A stretch of 64,000 bases of DNA from Micropterix aruncella (lineage: Eukaryota > Arthropoda > Insecta > Lepidoptera > Micropterigidae). The stretch is from positions 3,885,588 through 3,949,587 of the forward strand of contig OX155978.1 in the NCBI GenBank assembly GCA_944548615.1. The letters run 5' to 3'. This document shows positions 1 through 11,919 of the stretch, piece after piece. A model generated the notes under the pieces. It ran no database searches. It worked only from the letters and a program-made list of their open reading frames with translations, and had not been told where the DNA came from. The position numbers and the translations under genes were made by a program. Numbering within the stretch: position 1 is the stretch's first letter; every line of letters begins with the position of its first letter.

Positions 1-1660
1 TCCGTCTTTCTCACACATATCTAACAGGGGGTGGTTACACTGTGATTTTGGTGTAAATTCAGTTCGTTGAGAGAGCGGTTTGTCGCGCCGCACTCATACC
101 CATTTTGGGACGTAACTGAGCATTGATTACAATACATCGTATCCAATTCGGGACGTTACTGTCTTGAAGGGTTAATGAAATGCGAGAAATCAGCTCTGAG
201 AAACAGCCAGCGGGTAAAAAATATTAGCAAGTCTATCAATCCATTCGAGTCTATCGTTCAGTACATTGTAACAAAAACCGGATATTTTGTTGTCTTGTTT
301 TCGCGCCTTTGTGCAGATTATGTTCGCTGCACCCGTTTTTCCATGTTTTCCCCGTGTTTAGTCATGTTTAGTCATGTTTCCTGCTGGTTTTCGCTGTTTT
401 TCATGAATTTCTCCCATATTATGACAATTAAATGAACCGTTTACGAAATTTCGTGAACATCAAATTTTGACAGATAACCTAAGTTCGCGAAAGTCGACGG
501 TCATCCGGTTGAAGCCGAGCTCTCACGTGATTGGTCGAGGTCGCTATTTTGGCCTTCTTTTTCCTTCTCGATTTAACAGCGTTCAAGCTGTTTTGACGTA
601 ATCCTCACCGACTTCCGCTCCGAGTTCGTTCTATTTCGCTTCAAGATGGCTGAGGGGAGGTCGTTGAAAATTGGTCGCGAGGTGTGGGAGCCGCCGTAGT
701 TCGGTTTTAAATGCTGCCGGGGAAATAATTTTTATGTGAAGTGTTCGTAACTAACCTGGTGAGCATTTATTTTTCTTTTGGGGTTGCTTTCATGTAGGAT
801 CAGCGCGATTTTTTTCCCTTGCGCAGTTTGGTGGCACCTCTGTTTTATTACGTTATATATCTGCCGCTTAAGTGACGAGATCGTCACGGAATGTGACGAA
901 ATTTGCCTTCATATTCGGAAATTACTGCAACATTTATTTTGGCTGAAGACTTTGTAATCGGAATCACGCATTTGACACGCCGATAAGGCGAGAGCGAAAA
1001 AGGGGTAGCCGCTGTGGCGATATTTCACGGAGATTACACGAAGATTTCACATAACCTTGTGTCTTTTTATTTAGTCTTTAGTGCCTGCTGAGGAAAAAGG
1101 ATTTTCTGTGGGCCAAATCCAATGCCGTGAATATTTAGCCCACACTCTGAGATAGTTTTTTTTCGAGGTTAACTTTTTTTTCTTTTCAAAATTTCTTTCG
1201 GGTATCTTTTTTTTTTTTTTTTTGAATAAGTTTCCTTCTTTTCCTTTAAAAGTAGGTGGCGTCCTTTTACTTTCATTCTTTTGGGTTTTGGTGGATTCTA
1301 CCGTGTTTCTTCTAAACACGGTAGGTTAGAAATTAGAGGTTATAACATCAATCCGTTCGATGAGACCGAACTGAATGAACTAACTACCAAACTAAACTTC
1401 AAGGTGTATCTCGAAATCAGGCAGTGCTTTAAGCAAAAGTGTAATGTCAAAAATAACAAAAAAAAATGTGACGATTGTCAAAAAGTAAAATAAAATGTCT
1501 TAGTAATTACATTGCAAATAAAAATAGTCAAGATATAATTAATATGTGCCTACCTAATAATAGAAATAGTCAATACATTTTAGTCAAATTGAAAATCGAT
1601 TTAAAACCTATTACAGAAAGAGATATAGTCGAGATGCATACAGTTTTTAGAGATCGTTAA
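1..1660. other. Unassigned left edge with a CpG-rich promoter-like patch
   Basis: Around 480-720 the sequence is richer in CpG, carries CACGTG and an inverted CCAAT (ATTGG), and contains CAAGATGGCTG, a YY1-like element whose ATG opens only a 17-codon frame. It could be the 5' end of an unseen gene or part of a repeat. A GGGTTAA at about 168-174 resembles the end of the TTAA elements seen elsewhere. From about 1330 to 1660 two short plus-strand frames contain a C-x5-C...C-x2-C arrangement that I do not recognise. Long T-runs lie at 1160-1225. Confidence 0.25.
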
Positions 1661-3474
1661 TGTCGTACAATTCTCTTTCAATGAAATATAATTTGAGTTT
1701 ATTTTTATATTGGAGCATTGGTACCATTGGTAATACGACCTGCGGCCGCTAGATGTGGCTAACAGAACTCTTTGTGAATCTGTGTGCCAATTTTGATTTC
1801 GATCACCGTGAATGAAACAAATCGCAGCGAGTAGCCTGTCACACCTAGCGAGTTCGCTCGCTCGCAGCGAGTATTCGCTCCGCGTGACCGAAGCTTAAGA
1901 GCCCCTATCAATTTCGCAATGTGAAAACCGAAAATACACACTTTTTCAGGACGAATTTTACAATAACCATAAGATATATCTGATATTTTTTAATTCACAG
2001 TTATACAACACCTATTTATTTAGTATGTCTACGAAATTTTATATTGATAACAACTTCGTATAAATTAGGAAAAAAAATATACAAAAATGGTTTTTTACAT
2101 AAAGACGAAACACGAGGTTTCTCAATTCGTTTTTCTGCTAACTGGTAGCGAAAAACGTTCTGAAAAAAAATGTGCGTACTAAGCATATAATATATTAGTA
2201 AGTCTACGATATATATTTTTTAAATTTATTCAATTAACACTAATAAAAAATGTGTTGTACTATGAATAAACCCAGTAAAATCGTGTGTAAAAACGTCGTC
2301 TACGCGTAAGAATATAATAAAAATAATTACAAGATATAAACATTTCAATAATTGAGGCATTTACCCACCCAGTATTTTTATTTTTTTTATTTAATGTCTA
2401 CATATTTCTCTGTAATAAATTATCGAAATCCATGCTTACGCGCTGTTCATTCGCGTTAGTCCGTGCATTCGCGCCCGAGGGCTACTGGACGGTGGACGTG
2501 CGTTGCGTTGATTTCCGGAGCTCGCGATATTCTCGCGTCCTGCGCGCGAATACTCGCGCCCGGCCGAGCGCTTTTCGACAGTGGATATGCGTCGATTAAG
2601 CGGTTTTGATACTGCAAGATTTGTTAGGGGCTATCCATAAAATACGTCACGCTAAATTTTTGGCATTTTGACCCACTCCTCACCTTATCAGTATTTTTTA
2701 TTGTAGATGTCAAAAAAATGTGTTTAATTTTTAGAAAATAGGTCAAAACATTAAACTTTACTATCAGGGCAAGATTAAAGTTAGAAAAAAAGCTGAAAAA
2801 ACACGAAAGGCGTGTGAATTTCGTAGGCAAATTGTTTTCACCTTCCTAACTAAATTTAACTATTTTTTTTTATAGTTTGTTACTTTCTTTAATCTATAAA
2901 TACGGGTAAAAATGTTGTCCATCGCCAGCGTCGGCGTGGCAACGCTGCAAGCGTCATTGATACCTTTGGATCGTAAGCGAAAAAGAGTAGGGTTTTTGAC
3001 TTAAAATAATTGTTCAAAAAAAATAAATTTCAAAAAATCTATAAATATATAATGTATATTTGCAGAGAATTAAATAACAAAAATAAGACATTACCTGGGT
3101 CGTCATCGATGGGTAAAAAAGATGGAGATATAAGGTATTTTTACTTGGTAATAATAACAGTAATTTATAATAATATCGCAAAGGTTTCTATTAACATCTT
3201 TAAGTTTCAGTGGGAAATTGTATATAACCATACACTGTGGAATATAAATAGCGCACAGAACTTTAAGGGTTATTTCTACCCGTAACATTTTTTTTTATTC
3301 GACAAAAAAAGTTTAAAAAAAAACAAATAAAATAAAAAAGTATGGCAAATGAATAGTTTTGGATTATTTTGAGACTATATTTATTCGTATAAAAAAAGCA
3401 ATATTTTCACGATTTGATATGTTTATACTATTTTAGCATTTATTATTTATTAAAATCGTATTTACGTGTATGTG
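1661..3474. other. AT-rich non-coding sequence
   Basis: No gene is seen. Two CpG-bearing patches occur near 1840-1890 and 2440-2590. A fragment at 2626-2720 starting GGGGCTATCCATAAAATACG looks like one end of a MITE of the GGCCGTCC.../TACGT type found whole at 19170-19540, but degraded. The rest is AT-rich with homopolymer runs. Confidence 0.3.
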
Positions 3475-3553
3475 CAGGGTCGGACTGGGCCTAAGGGGCC
3501 CGGGTGGGATTATGACTTTAGGGGCCCGCCGCGCGCCTAGGATCAAGTGATAC
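3475..3553 (-). mobile_element. Terminal fragment of an old hAT element (outer)
   Basis: The sequence starts CAGGGTCGGACTGGGCC and continues through two GGGGCCC blocks, a typical hAT terminal inverted repeat. It is followed at 3554 by the target site of another hAT insertion. The outer element probably continues at 5683 into the minus-strand transposase remnant at 5880-7210. Its other end is not found. Confidence 0.5.
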
Positions 3554-4650
3554 CATCAGGTCAGTGGCGGTCTCTTCATATAAGCCGAAAAGCCTGGCTT
3601 GCCTATAATTCCAAATTAACAATTAAATAAATGAATAACACAATTCGTAAAAAAACAACTAAACAATTTTTTTTGCTAGCGCTCCTACTGCTATCTAGCG
3701 CGAACAGCTCGCTCCACGCGAGAAAAAATCTGTTATCGACAGGGTGCGATAATTATAGACAGGGCGCGATTGCTGTCTCGCTCGCACATTATGGGCTTTC
3801 AATGCGGCTTTCAAAATCAGTGTTCCTCTCATTCGCACCTGTGGCAAATTACGCTAAACAATATATGTGTATATACAACTTTTGTATCGGGAGCTAAGCC
3901 GGGCTTGCTTAGCCATGACGTTGAATGCGAACTGCGAATGCGAACGTGTCAACAGAAAGCGCGACTTCATTATAATTAGTTTGGATTGCAATGTGCGAGT
4001 GACGTCGGGCTAATTTTTTATTGTGTAATTTCAATTGATTTGTGGTTTTAGTGCCTGATAAAAAAATGGAGGAAATTGTCCTTTGTGGTCAGTAATGTAT
4101 TCTTATTACTTTGTTTTCTGACATATGTGACAACCCGCAGGACTAAGACGGGGATACGGTTTTAGCAGCGAAGAATTTTAAAAACTCGATGCGATCATTC
4201 CATTTAAATTTTTTCACCTTGTTTTCCGCCGAATTTTTAAAAAACTGAGCGTTTGTACAACATTCTTCAAAAATCACAAGTCGATGTGGGTTATAGGAAT
4301 TAAGAAAGGAAAACAAAATAAAGGAATTTCAGACTTGGTTACGTGTTGAATTTCAATATGAATTTGATCAAATTTATGAAAACAATCTTTAAAATAACTC
4401 AGCACCTCGTTTGAGACGCAACGTACGCTGTGCTCATACTGAATACAAACGACTTTTTGTCCAGGTAATTAATTGACAACATATTTTGCGAAATTGACGA
4501 TCGATATTCGCAAATTTTCAAATTGAAATTTTTCCAACTCTTCAACAACAAACTATACGAGAAATACCGTTTAGATTTTCCTACAAAGGCATTAGATTCA
4601 TTATTTGACATTTATGCAAACCATTTTGACAGAAGGTTTTAAAGAACCAA

Positions 4651-4899
4651 ATGATTTGTTTGTACTCCTCTCTTGAATTGAAAGATTGCAATGTTTTTGA
4701 ACGAATTAGTCAGAATAGCCTCGAAGACACCTTTCCCCAATTGTTGAAGTTAGCGTATCTTGTCGTCACTATTCCTGCTACAAGTGCTTCCGCAGAACGT
4801 GCATTCTCATCTCTTAAGCTTATTCATACTTACCTAAGAAATACACAGGGTCAGGAACGTCTATCTGAGTTATGGTTGCTATTGAAAAACAGTTGTTAA
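4651..4899 (+). pseudogene. hAT transposase C-terminal (dimerisation) fragment
   Basis: The 82-residue frame contains the hallmark P-x-T-S-A-S-A-E-R-x-F-S segment of hAT transposases, followed by LKLIHTYLRNTQGQERLSEL. Only this last domain is open; the RNase H-like catalytic part upstream is broken by stops. It belongs to the hAT element at 3562-5674. Confidence 0.82.
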
Positions 4900-5140
4900 A
4901 AGAATTAAAGCGTTCGCCATCATTTTACTCAGACGTAATAAAATCATTTTTGAAAAAAGGTAGACGCTTCGATTTAGAATATAAACGATGAAAATATGCC
5001 AGCGTGAGTTTCATTCCCATGGCTAGCTTTCTAAGGGTCACTTATTTTACTTTTTGTTCACTTTTTTATAAAATAGTCTTACAGCTCATACAAGCAAGGG
5101 TCAACTTATCAACTCAAGCAAGGGTCAACTCAAGCAAATA

Positions 5141-5462
5141 AAATGGCTTTTCTAAGGGGCTCTCTAGACGAAAAAGCATGCTTGACAAGCTTCGCGTCGC
5201 GGACAGGGAGGGGATCGTAAAACCGCAGGAAATATACAAATATTTTTTTGTAATATTTACCAAAAATGCATAATTTTGTAGTTTATACCAGGGAGTCACG
5301 TTAATTAGAAGTAATTGATTGATGAATGACGTGACTGGCATTTTTGATAAATATTTTTAAAAAATGCATATTTTCTGCGGTTTACGATCCCCTCCCAGCC
5401 CGCGACGCGATTTTTGACAAGCATGCTTGATCGTCTAGCTAGAGAGTCCTTTAAAGCCACTA
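5141..5462. repeat. Inverted-repeat element (MITE) inside the hAT
   Basis: Two arms of roughly 90-110 bp are inverted copies: GCATGCTTGACAAGC then GGGAGGGGATCG at 5177-5217 matches, inverted, CGATCCCCTCCC then GACAAGCATGC at 5384-5430. The ends share CTCTCTAG. I do not see a clear target duplication. There is no coding capacity. Confidence 0.65.
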
Positions 5463-5879
5463 GAGGTATGCGACTGCTGATAAGTATATGTTAAATTCTG
5501 TCTTGCAGTAGCATGCCTTCAGTGTGCTTTATTGAATGTACGACCCAAGCAGTAAATTTCAAACTGAAGATTAAAGAGTAAAGAGGTACCACTTTTTTAC
5601 TATAAAAAGCGTAAAAAAAAACACAAAGAGGTATGTCGGGCTTGCCCTATTTACGAACCCTGGGCACGCCACTGCATCAGGTCAACCAATAAACCAAATG
5701 ATAATAATAATCAAATAGGCACGAATTTTAGGAAGTTTTTAATTTCAAAGACATACATTTTTATGAAAAAAGTTTAGTTATTTATAACTATCCCATCAAA
5801 AACAAAAATAAAAGAGGAGAAGTTTCAGCTAGAGTGCCAATAACTTGTTAAAATAAGACATACATTTTTATATATTTTT

Positions 5880-7210
5880 ATATAGAAAGTTCAATTAACT
5901 AATTGATAATGTATTATCCAATCAGCATTTTTTTTAAAAGAGGAGAAGTTTCAGCTAAATTGTCAATAACTCTTTCGTAAAAACTGATATCATAGTCATC
6001 CTTGATAAGATCCGATTCAGTATTCAGAATAATCAATGAATCTAGCAGTTCTTGACCTAGTAGGGAACGAAGCCTGGTCTTAATGCGCTTCAGTGCTGAA
6101 AATCGTCTCTCGCGAGTCACTTGCGTAAATGACATTGTGAGTATTGTACAATAAGCTACGTATAAGTTGGAGTTCGTACTTATGTGCATATTATACTCAG
6201 ACAAAAGTTTACATGCACATGGTATGCAACTTCGGCAAGCATCGGAACCTCTTCTTCCTCCTCTTCATCTTCTTTCTCAATCTGAGAATCTGAATCCTTT
6301 GTGTGATGCTCCCTAAGTGAAATGTGTTCGTCCCAAATAGTTTTAGAAAGTTCTTTAAAACTTTTTGCAAAAGATTCGAGTTCTTTTGAAAGTAATTCTC
6401 GATCAACATTGGCAATAGATGCGATTGACTTTAATGCATCATCAGGAATTCCGTTTTTGTCAATTTCGTGGAAGTTTTTCGGATCCAAACAAGCGACATC
6501 CTTCATTAAATGCTCATTGCAGTTGAATTTTTCATCTATTTTAACTAGAGTCGTGTTGATGATGACCTTGTATACGATAATAGAGAAAATTTATTTGGGT
6601 CCGCAGATAGCAGTCCAATTTCATCTTGACATAACTCATCTTTTTTCTTTTTTCATCATCGGTTTTCTAGATGTTCTCCGTAATGGCAGCGTGGTCTGTA
6701 TTTCAACATCAACGTTTTCGACTTGAATTAATTCTTGGACCTGGGATTCAAACAAACTTGCAGCACTGAAAATGTCGTCAAAATGATCTAATTGTTTCCA
6801 CAAATTCTTCTCCAAAGTTTTGATAAATCCCCAAGCTTTAAGGTAGTCTAGTGTAGGAGTTTGCAGGTATAAGCTTACAGGGGTTGATAAATCGAATATT
6901 TTCTTGAAGCGCAGGCTGTCAGAATTGTTTCAAATTTAAGAAAGGAATCCATCAATGCTTCGTATGAAATGAAACCTTTGGCTCGAACTCCGTGCTCAAA
7001 GATATGGCACTTAGAGTCTTTATCAACGCAACGTATCGAATTTTCTCCATGATGGTTGTCAATGCTTTGTCTTTGGCCCACCATCTCGTTTTTCCGATGT
7101 TCTGTAATCGTCTCAACTTGTCTCTACCAGCTGCTATTTCCGCGATTTTGTCCACCCACACGCGCTCGAATGATTCGTGAATAAATACACTTGTAGACTC
7201 CAAGATGCCG
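5880..7210 (-). pseudogene. ZMYM1-like hAT transposase remnant
   Basis: Read right to left the fragments follow transposase order. At 7203-6950 is FERVWVDKIAEIAAGRDKLR then LQNIGKTRWWAKDKAL, the T-R-W region typical of ZMYM1-like hAT proteins. At 6500-6220 is SFAKSFKELSKTIWDEHISL. At 6204-5914 is TMSFTQVTRERRFSALKRIK then TRLRSLLGQELLDSLIIL, the C-terminal dimerisation motif with ERRFSALKRIKT. Frameshifts separate the pieces, so it is a pseudogene. Confidence 0.72.
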
Positions 7211-7429
7211 AATAAATTCTATGCTTCAGTACAACTTAACGTACAACTTCAGTACAACTTGGAAAGCCGAGCCTGTCAAAATGTTACTGTCGAATAAATT
7301 GAATGTAGCAATTATTTATTACGCAACTATAATGAAAAGAACTTGAATTTGACGAAAGATACATCGATGCCAATTGATGAACGAAGACCGCTCAATAGTG
7401 ATCGACTCAAACGTCTACGGATATCCGTT

Positions 7430-8215
7430 AAATCGGCAGTTTGATACAGGAAAGCGCAAAATCTTCCCTTGGTAGACAGATAAATAATCTACAAAACGAC
7501 ATTTTAAACAGTCCGAAGCATACCTATATTTGAGAACACACAAATTTTGAAAACTATTTCTGCACAGCTGAAAAAAACTAGATCCAAGCAGTGTCCCCAC
7601 AGTAAACACTTTACTGCGGAAATTAAATTCAAATACCTCCAACTTCGAATATCATGCTCGAAGTCTCCTATACAATTTAAACATCAACAGAGCTGGACAA
7701 TTCAATGCTATCGTCGCAAAATTTATTGGAGTAAAACGCATTAATTTTGCTTTGAAAGATTCCTACAAACTAAGGTGTTACGTGGTAGTAGTGGTGTATA
7801 ATACGGGAACATTGATATATAAACTACATAAAACAATTTTCGATAAAAGCCCATCTACTAATGTGAAAAAAATTGAACAGCAGAAACTTATGCAGAATAC
7901 TAGGACGAAGACAACAAAGCAAAAATACGTCTTTTATTCAACGCCGATAGTAGTGACTACGGGGAAGCATGTCAAAAGCCAGACATGTCATCGGATGAGT
8001 ATGAAATAGCCAAGGAGCTGTTTTTGGAAAATATGAAACAACAAATAAAGGACCGTCACGAAATTGAAAGAGATACGATATTACAAGCAGAAAGCGCTTT
8101 ATGGCTGGAACTAAGAAGGTGTCTTTTAACAGCATCAAATTTCTCCAACACTTGCAAACGACGTGAAAATATTAGTTCAGCGCCTCTCGTAAAGAAGCGT
8201 GCTTGTTTTCATTCA
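7430..8215 (+). pseudogene. Transposon protein remnant with YqaJ-type nuclease motif
   Basis: A degraded frame reads NRAGQFNAIVAKFIGVKRIN then FALKDSYKLRCYVVVVVYNT at about 7689-7808. After a frame change it reads CQKPDMSSDEYEIAKELFLE and AESALWLELRRCLLTASNFS, with NTCKRRENI, at 7960-8185. The S-x-L-W-x-E-L-R-R-x-x-L-T-A-S-N-F motif is the start of YqaJ/lambda-exonuclease-like domains found in insect transposon proteins. The rest of the nuclease is missing. The family assignment is from motif memory. Confidence 0.6.
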
Positions 8216-8357
8216 ACATGTATTCTGGTTGTATTATATTTTGTTTTATAGTTGCAACAATAACTTATAATACTATATACATACTTTGTAAATGCCAACC
8301 TCACTATTCGCTAGGTCATAAAAAAATATAACAGATTAATGGCGGTATTTTATATTT

Positions 8358-8602
8358 CTGATCTTACATTGTAAGGTCCCGGGTTCGATTCCCGACTGGG
8401 TCACCATTTTCCGTTAGGATCTAATTAACGGAATTGCATTTTCGATTCTGTCGATGGAATACAATAACAAGACACACACTTACAGACATGTTACACGCAC
8501 ACATACATATAACACGTCATAGTAGGGTTGGTTGTAAAAGATTGTCATATGACAATAAACCCGCCCATATTTTCACAATAAAGAGTATAAACAAGAAATG
8601 AT
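8358..8602 (+). mobile_element. tRNA-derived SINE, 5' truncated
   Basis: It contains a Pol III B box (GGTTCGATTCC at 8391-8401) in a tRNA-like context, then CATTTTCCGTTAGG, an ACACAC-rich body, and a tail with a stem-loop (GATTGTCATATGACAAT) ending CAATAAAGAGTATAAACAAG. The A box region is poorly preserved here. Compare the more complete copy at 34105-34371. Confidence 0.75.
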
Positions 8603-8957
8603 AACCATAATATGTGACGAAATTTTTATTTTCTGTTATTATTATGTATGTCCAAACAAAAAATATTCAAACTTTTAATGACAAATATATTTTTTTAGTA
8701 GGTAACAATTTATCGAGTCACATATAATAACGTTGAGATGTTATACAACATATTTTTTAATAATTTTACATACTACTTGAGTGCTGATAATCGGTCGCGG
8801 ATCAAGATTGTTTGTTGCCGCTGCGCCCGTATCTCTTCATTTGACTACGATAGTTCGAACGGCGACACCTGCGCTGCTCTGAAAATACCTAAACTAAGCG
8901 TGCGGCGAAATTGATAGGGACTCTTAAGGGTTAACGCTATTATGGTACAAAACTCAC

Positions 8958-9051
8958 CTCTCTCTGTCCAGACTCCGGTTTTACCGGTCCCTCCTCCAGG
9001 AGTTTCTTCTCGAGGAGATCTGCCACGAACACATATCCTTCCAAGAGTGTC
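8958..9051 (-). CDS. hnRNP U-like exon 13: linker before the P-loop domain
   Basis: The acceptor is ACCATCAG|GACACT and the donor GAGAGAG|GTGAGT. In the frame set by exon 12 it reads TLLEGYVFVADLLEKKLLEE then GPVKPESGQRE. Hydrophobic G-Y-x-F followed by a charged G-P-x-x-P-E stretch resembles the short conserved stretch between SPRY and P-loop in hnRNP U proteins. The codon reading is open and both splice sites are good. I found no further exon to the left, so the P-loop exon should lie outside. Confidence 0.68.
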
Positions 9052-9439
9052 CTGATGGTAAACAATCAAACGTCAGCGTCTTCGCAACTACTGGCAAACA
9101 AACGAATAATTGCTCTATTCCGAATAAATGAGTCCATTGTCTGTGCTCCGATCGGACTACGGTGGAGACAAATCGGAGCAGCAAAACGCCGAGTTGCAAG
9201 CTTATTTAACCTCTCAGCTGTGGTGGATCGCGGCTAAAAATAGGCCCTAACAGTAGAACGTAATTGAAGACAGTTACATGGGCATTTATTTATGAATTAG
9301 TAATAAAAACTCAATTGAGCTAAAAATATACATATTATCCTTAAATCAGCAGTAATTAAGAAGATGACTTGATATTTTCTCGTGACTTTCTTACAACTTT
9401 CTTTTTATGAAATCGAAAGACAATTTTGGTTATTTGACA

Positions 9440-9651
9440 TTATAAATAGGATAAAACTAATTTACCGCTGGAAGTTTGTAGCATCCGATGTTTCGGTGAT
9501 GTTGCAACCGCCATTCTCCAGGATGGACTGTCTGGGTAGACCTACAGGATTGTAGGCAGTCTACCCTGAACAACAGCAGCTGCAACATCGCCGAAACGTT
9601 GGGCGCTACAAACTGTACGCTGTAAATTTGTTTCATCCAATTTATAAGTTT
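9440..9651. repeat. Palindromic MITE (GCAACATCGCC family)
   Basis: Arms of about 80 bp are inverted copies: ATAAATAGGATAAAAC then GTTTCGGTGATGTTGCA on the left; TGCAACATCGCCGAAAC then GTTTCATCCAATTTAT on the right. The centre also holds a short inverted GTAGACC/GTCTACC. Half-copies of the same family occur at 60440-60510 and 62746-62812. It is non-coding. Confidence 0.65.
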
Positions 9652-10157
9652 CTTTTACATTTAAGTCTTTGCCGATTTTATAATGGAATTGCCATTTAAT
9701 TTCTTGAGCACCACATTTTAAAGTAATTCGCTTTTTAGCGAGCATTTTACTACAACGTTTAAAAAATATATTCTATTATTACAGCCCTGTCTATCCTAGA
9801 ACGGGTTAGTCCCAGTTGGGTGGCAGAATCGAATAGGCATGAGGTTAAGGTTTTGCCATTCGGTTCCTGTTATTCTTGTAAGCAGAATCAATGTTTTATG
9901 GAAATTATTTCCTAAATAAATAAATGTCTTCCCTATTCTCCCCCATTTTTCTCTATTTAATTCATATAGTTTAAATAAAGCTTGCAATCAACGCTGACAA
10001 TCAACATATTCATCCGGAATAAATCAACACGTATCCAATCAATTCACAGGATGCCAATCGAAAAGAAGGGATCAACTTAGAGCTAGTTTTTTAAAGCTAA
10101 AAAAGATGGTTTTTGGTGGCAGCGGGCAATAGAGTAGTTTTATGAGTGCGGGATTAC
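9652..10157. other. Intronic sequence, no feature recognised
   Basis: This lies between exons 13 and 12 of the hnRNP U-like gene. Short ORFs here have no recognisable similarity and no domain signature. Confidence 0.4.
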
Positions 10158-10419
10158 CTGAGGAGAGGCGGTTCTTCCTCGGGCTCGGGTTCTTCGGGTT
10201 CCTCGGGCTTTGCGTCGGGCTTTGCTTCAGGCTTCACCTCGCCGGAGTCGGCGTCTGCCTTGGGCGTCTCTTCGGTCTCCGCTTTCTCCTTCTCCTTATC
10301 GCCGGCTCCCTTTTTCTCCGTTTCCTCCTTCTTCTCCTCCTTCTTCTCAGTTTCCTCCTTCTTCTCGGTTTCCTCCTTCTCCTTCCGCTTAGCGTCCTCG
10401 GACTCATCGCGGATACTCT
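10158..10419 (-). CDS. hnRNP U-like exon 12: KKEETE repeats and E/P-rich tail
   Basis: The acceptor is CACATTTAG|AGAGTA and the donor CTCAG|GTAATC. It reads SIRDESEDAKRKEKEETEKK, then several KKEETE repeats, then PKADADSGEVKPEAKPDAKP and an EEPEEPEPEEEPPLLR end. It is extremely acidic and probably disordered. Phase 1 in and 2 out, so unlike exon 11 it cannot be skipped without shifting the frame into exon 13. Antisense ORFs across it are compositional shadows. Confidence 0.8.
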
Positions 10420-10439
10420 CTAAATGTGTCAAAATATCC

Positions 10440-11097
10440 CAAGATAGTTTCTACGTCAAACGTATGTCGCTAGGCGGGCACGACGCCGTCCTCTAGCGAG
10501 CGCAGTTCGTTCATTCACATAGTGATCCAAGATAAAAAACATAATATCGATTAGTTCTCTCCGGGCATCGTTCCATACACATCTAACCAACGCTCGCTAC
10601 TTCTACTTAATTGATATAAAAAGATCTGCAATAGCCGATCTTTGAATACCGTGTGATGGTCTAAGAGTTGGAAGCGGGCGCCATTACATCATTTTGTATA
10701 CGGCTAATGATAGTGTTTATACTTAGGAACCTTAATAAATACTATAATTTATAAAAATCCCAATAAAAACTTCTTTATCGTTAATTACATTTTTAAATTT
10801 AAAAGGGAAACATTCCAATTTTAGTTCAAATATTTTTCTAGCCTTCTGACAATTTTGAACGTTGGTCAAAAAACAATTTTCTAAAAAAAAAAAAAAAAAA
10901 TTGTTGATGGAGAAAGTGGGCAAGGTAAGACAGTAAGGTAACCTAACAAGTTAGAAAAGTAAGCGCACTCTTGAGCGGCAGGACGATGCGGGGATAGGGT
11001 ACGAGGGAAGCGAGCAAAGGGATACGTCTCGGCAGGTTGGCAAATTCCTCGAACGTTTGTATATCTGTATCGGCAGAGTAGCGGCCATTTGCGTAAA
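10440..11097. other. Intronic sequence, no feature recognised
   Basis: A mixed-composition stretch upstream of exon 12. It includes an A-run at 10880-10900 and a stretch at 10975-11060 that is repeated, diverged and in the same orientation, at about 25485-25620 (GGATACGTCTCG here, GGATATGTTTCG there). It is probably an uncharacterised repeat. No coding evidence. Confidence 0.35.
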
Positions 11098-11919
11098 CAG
11101 GGTTGGCAAAAACCCGGGTTTTATCAAAAAATATCTGCCCACTGGGTTATTTCGGGGATTTTCGGGCTTTTTTGGGGAATTTCGGGTTTTTTCGGAGTTA
11201 ATGAGAATTTTAAATTAATATATTTTAATTTTACATTTAATTTAATTTTACTGATTTTTTTTCTCCCAATCCAAATCTATTTACTACTGAATAAAGTTGT
11301 AACACTACCATGAAAGGAATTCCCCTGACAATCGTTATTGTCAGTTGTCGGGGAGATCCTCTTTATTTTCACAACAGGATAAGAGTTAACACTAACAACC
11401 GCTAGTGGCGCTGTTTCGGAGCGAAAGTATTGAGTAATAGTGCAAACGATTTTAGAAATAAATAGTGTATATTGAAGTGTGTATAAGGGTCTTTGTCGCT
11501 TGAAGAGTATTGTAATAGTTTTGTTATAAATCAAGTTAAGTGTTCTACCGTGTTCTTGCATCTTCTGTTGCATATCCACGTAACAATATTATCCATACGT
11601 TATCTTGTAAATCATGCCAAAAGTAGTCGGCATTACACTTGTCCGGCCAGTTCTGCATCAATTGAAAGACTTCTCAACATTTGGAATGGTCTGGAGTAAA
11701 TTACGTAACAGACTGGGTGTGTCACAATACATCCTTTATTTTCTTTTTGATAAAATATACTATAAATGCTATATCCGTTCATTGATTTAATTATTATAAA
11801 CAAGTATTTTTTCAAAAACCCACATTTGTCAAAAACCCTCGGGTTTTTTCATGTGGGTTTAACCCAATTTAACCCAGTGGGTTTTTTCGGGTTGGGAAAA
11901 ATCAAGTCAATCTTGATTT
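11098..11919 (+). mobile_element. Non-autonomous hAT element (CAGGGTTGGC family), copy 1
   Basis: It begins CAGGGTTGGCAAAAACCCGG and ends near CCCAGTGGGTTTTTTCGGG. Flanks show a near-match ATTTGCGT / ATTTGCGA. About 500 bp in, a plus-strand remnant reads PASSASIERLLNIWNGLE (11642-11699), the C-terminal hAT transposase signature. A second copy lies at 48667-49586. No intact transposase. Confidence 0.75.

Larger units (their letters stand above)
3562..5674 (+). mobile_element. hAT element with 8-bp target duplication, degraded transposase
   Basis: The element begins CAGTGGCGG and ends CGCCACTG, and is flanked on both sides by the 8-bp duplication CATCAGGT (3554-3561 and 5675-5682). Inside, 4651-4899 encodes the C-terminal hAT dimerisation region, with L-K-L-A-Y-L-V-V-T-I-P-A-T-S-A-S-A-E-R-A-F-S-S-L. 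The upstream transposase is interrupted by stops, so the element is dead. It is inserted in the outer hAT element. Confidence 0.85.

Noticed and set aside
640..705. Gene start MAEGRSLKIGREVWEPP
   Set aside because: Only 17 codons with no supported splice partner; kept as a promoter-like patch.
9542..9745. 67-codon minus ORF
   Set aside because: It crosses the arm of a palindromic MITE and has no motif.
10142..10496. Plus-strand ORFs rich in Ser/Phe/Leu over exon 12
   Set aside because: They are antisense shadows of the low-complexity K/E-rich exon; minus-strand splice sites and phase support only the exon.
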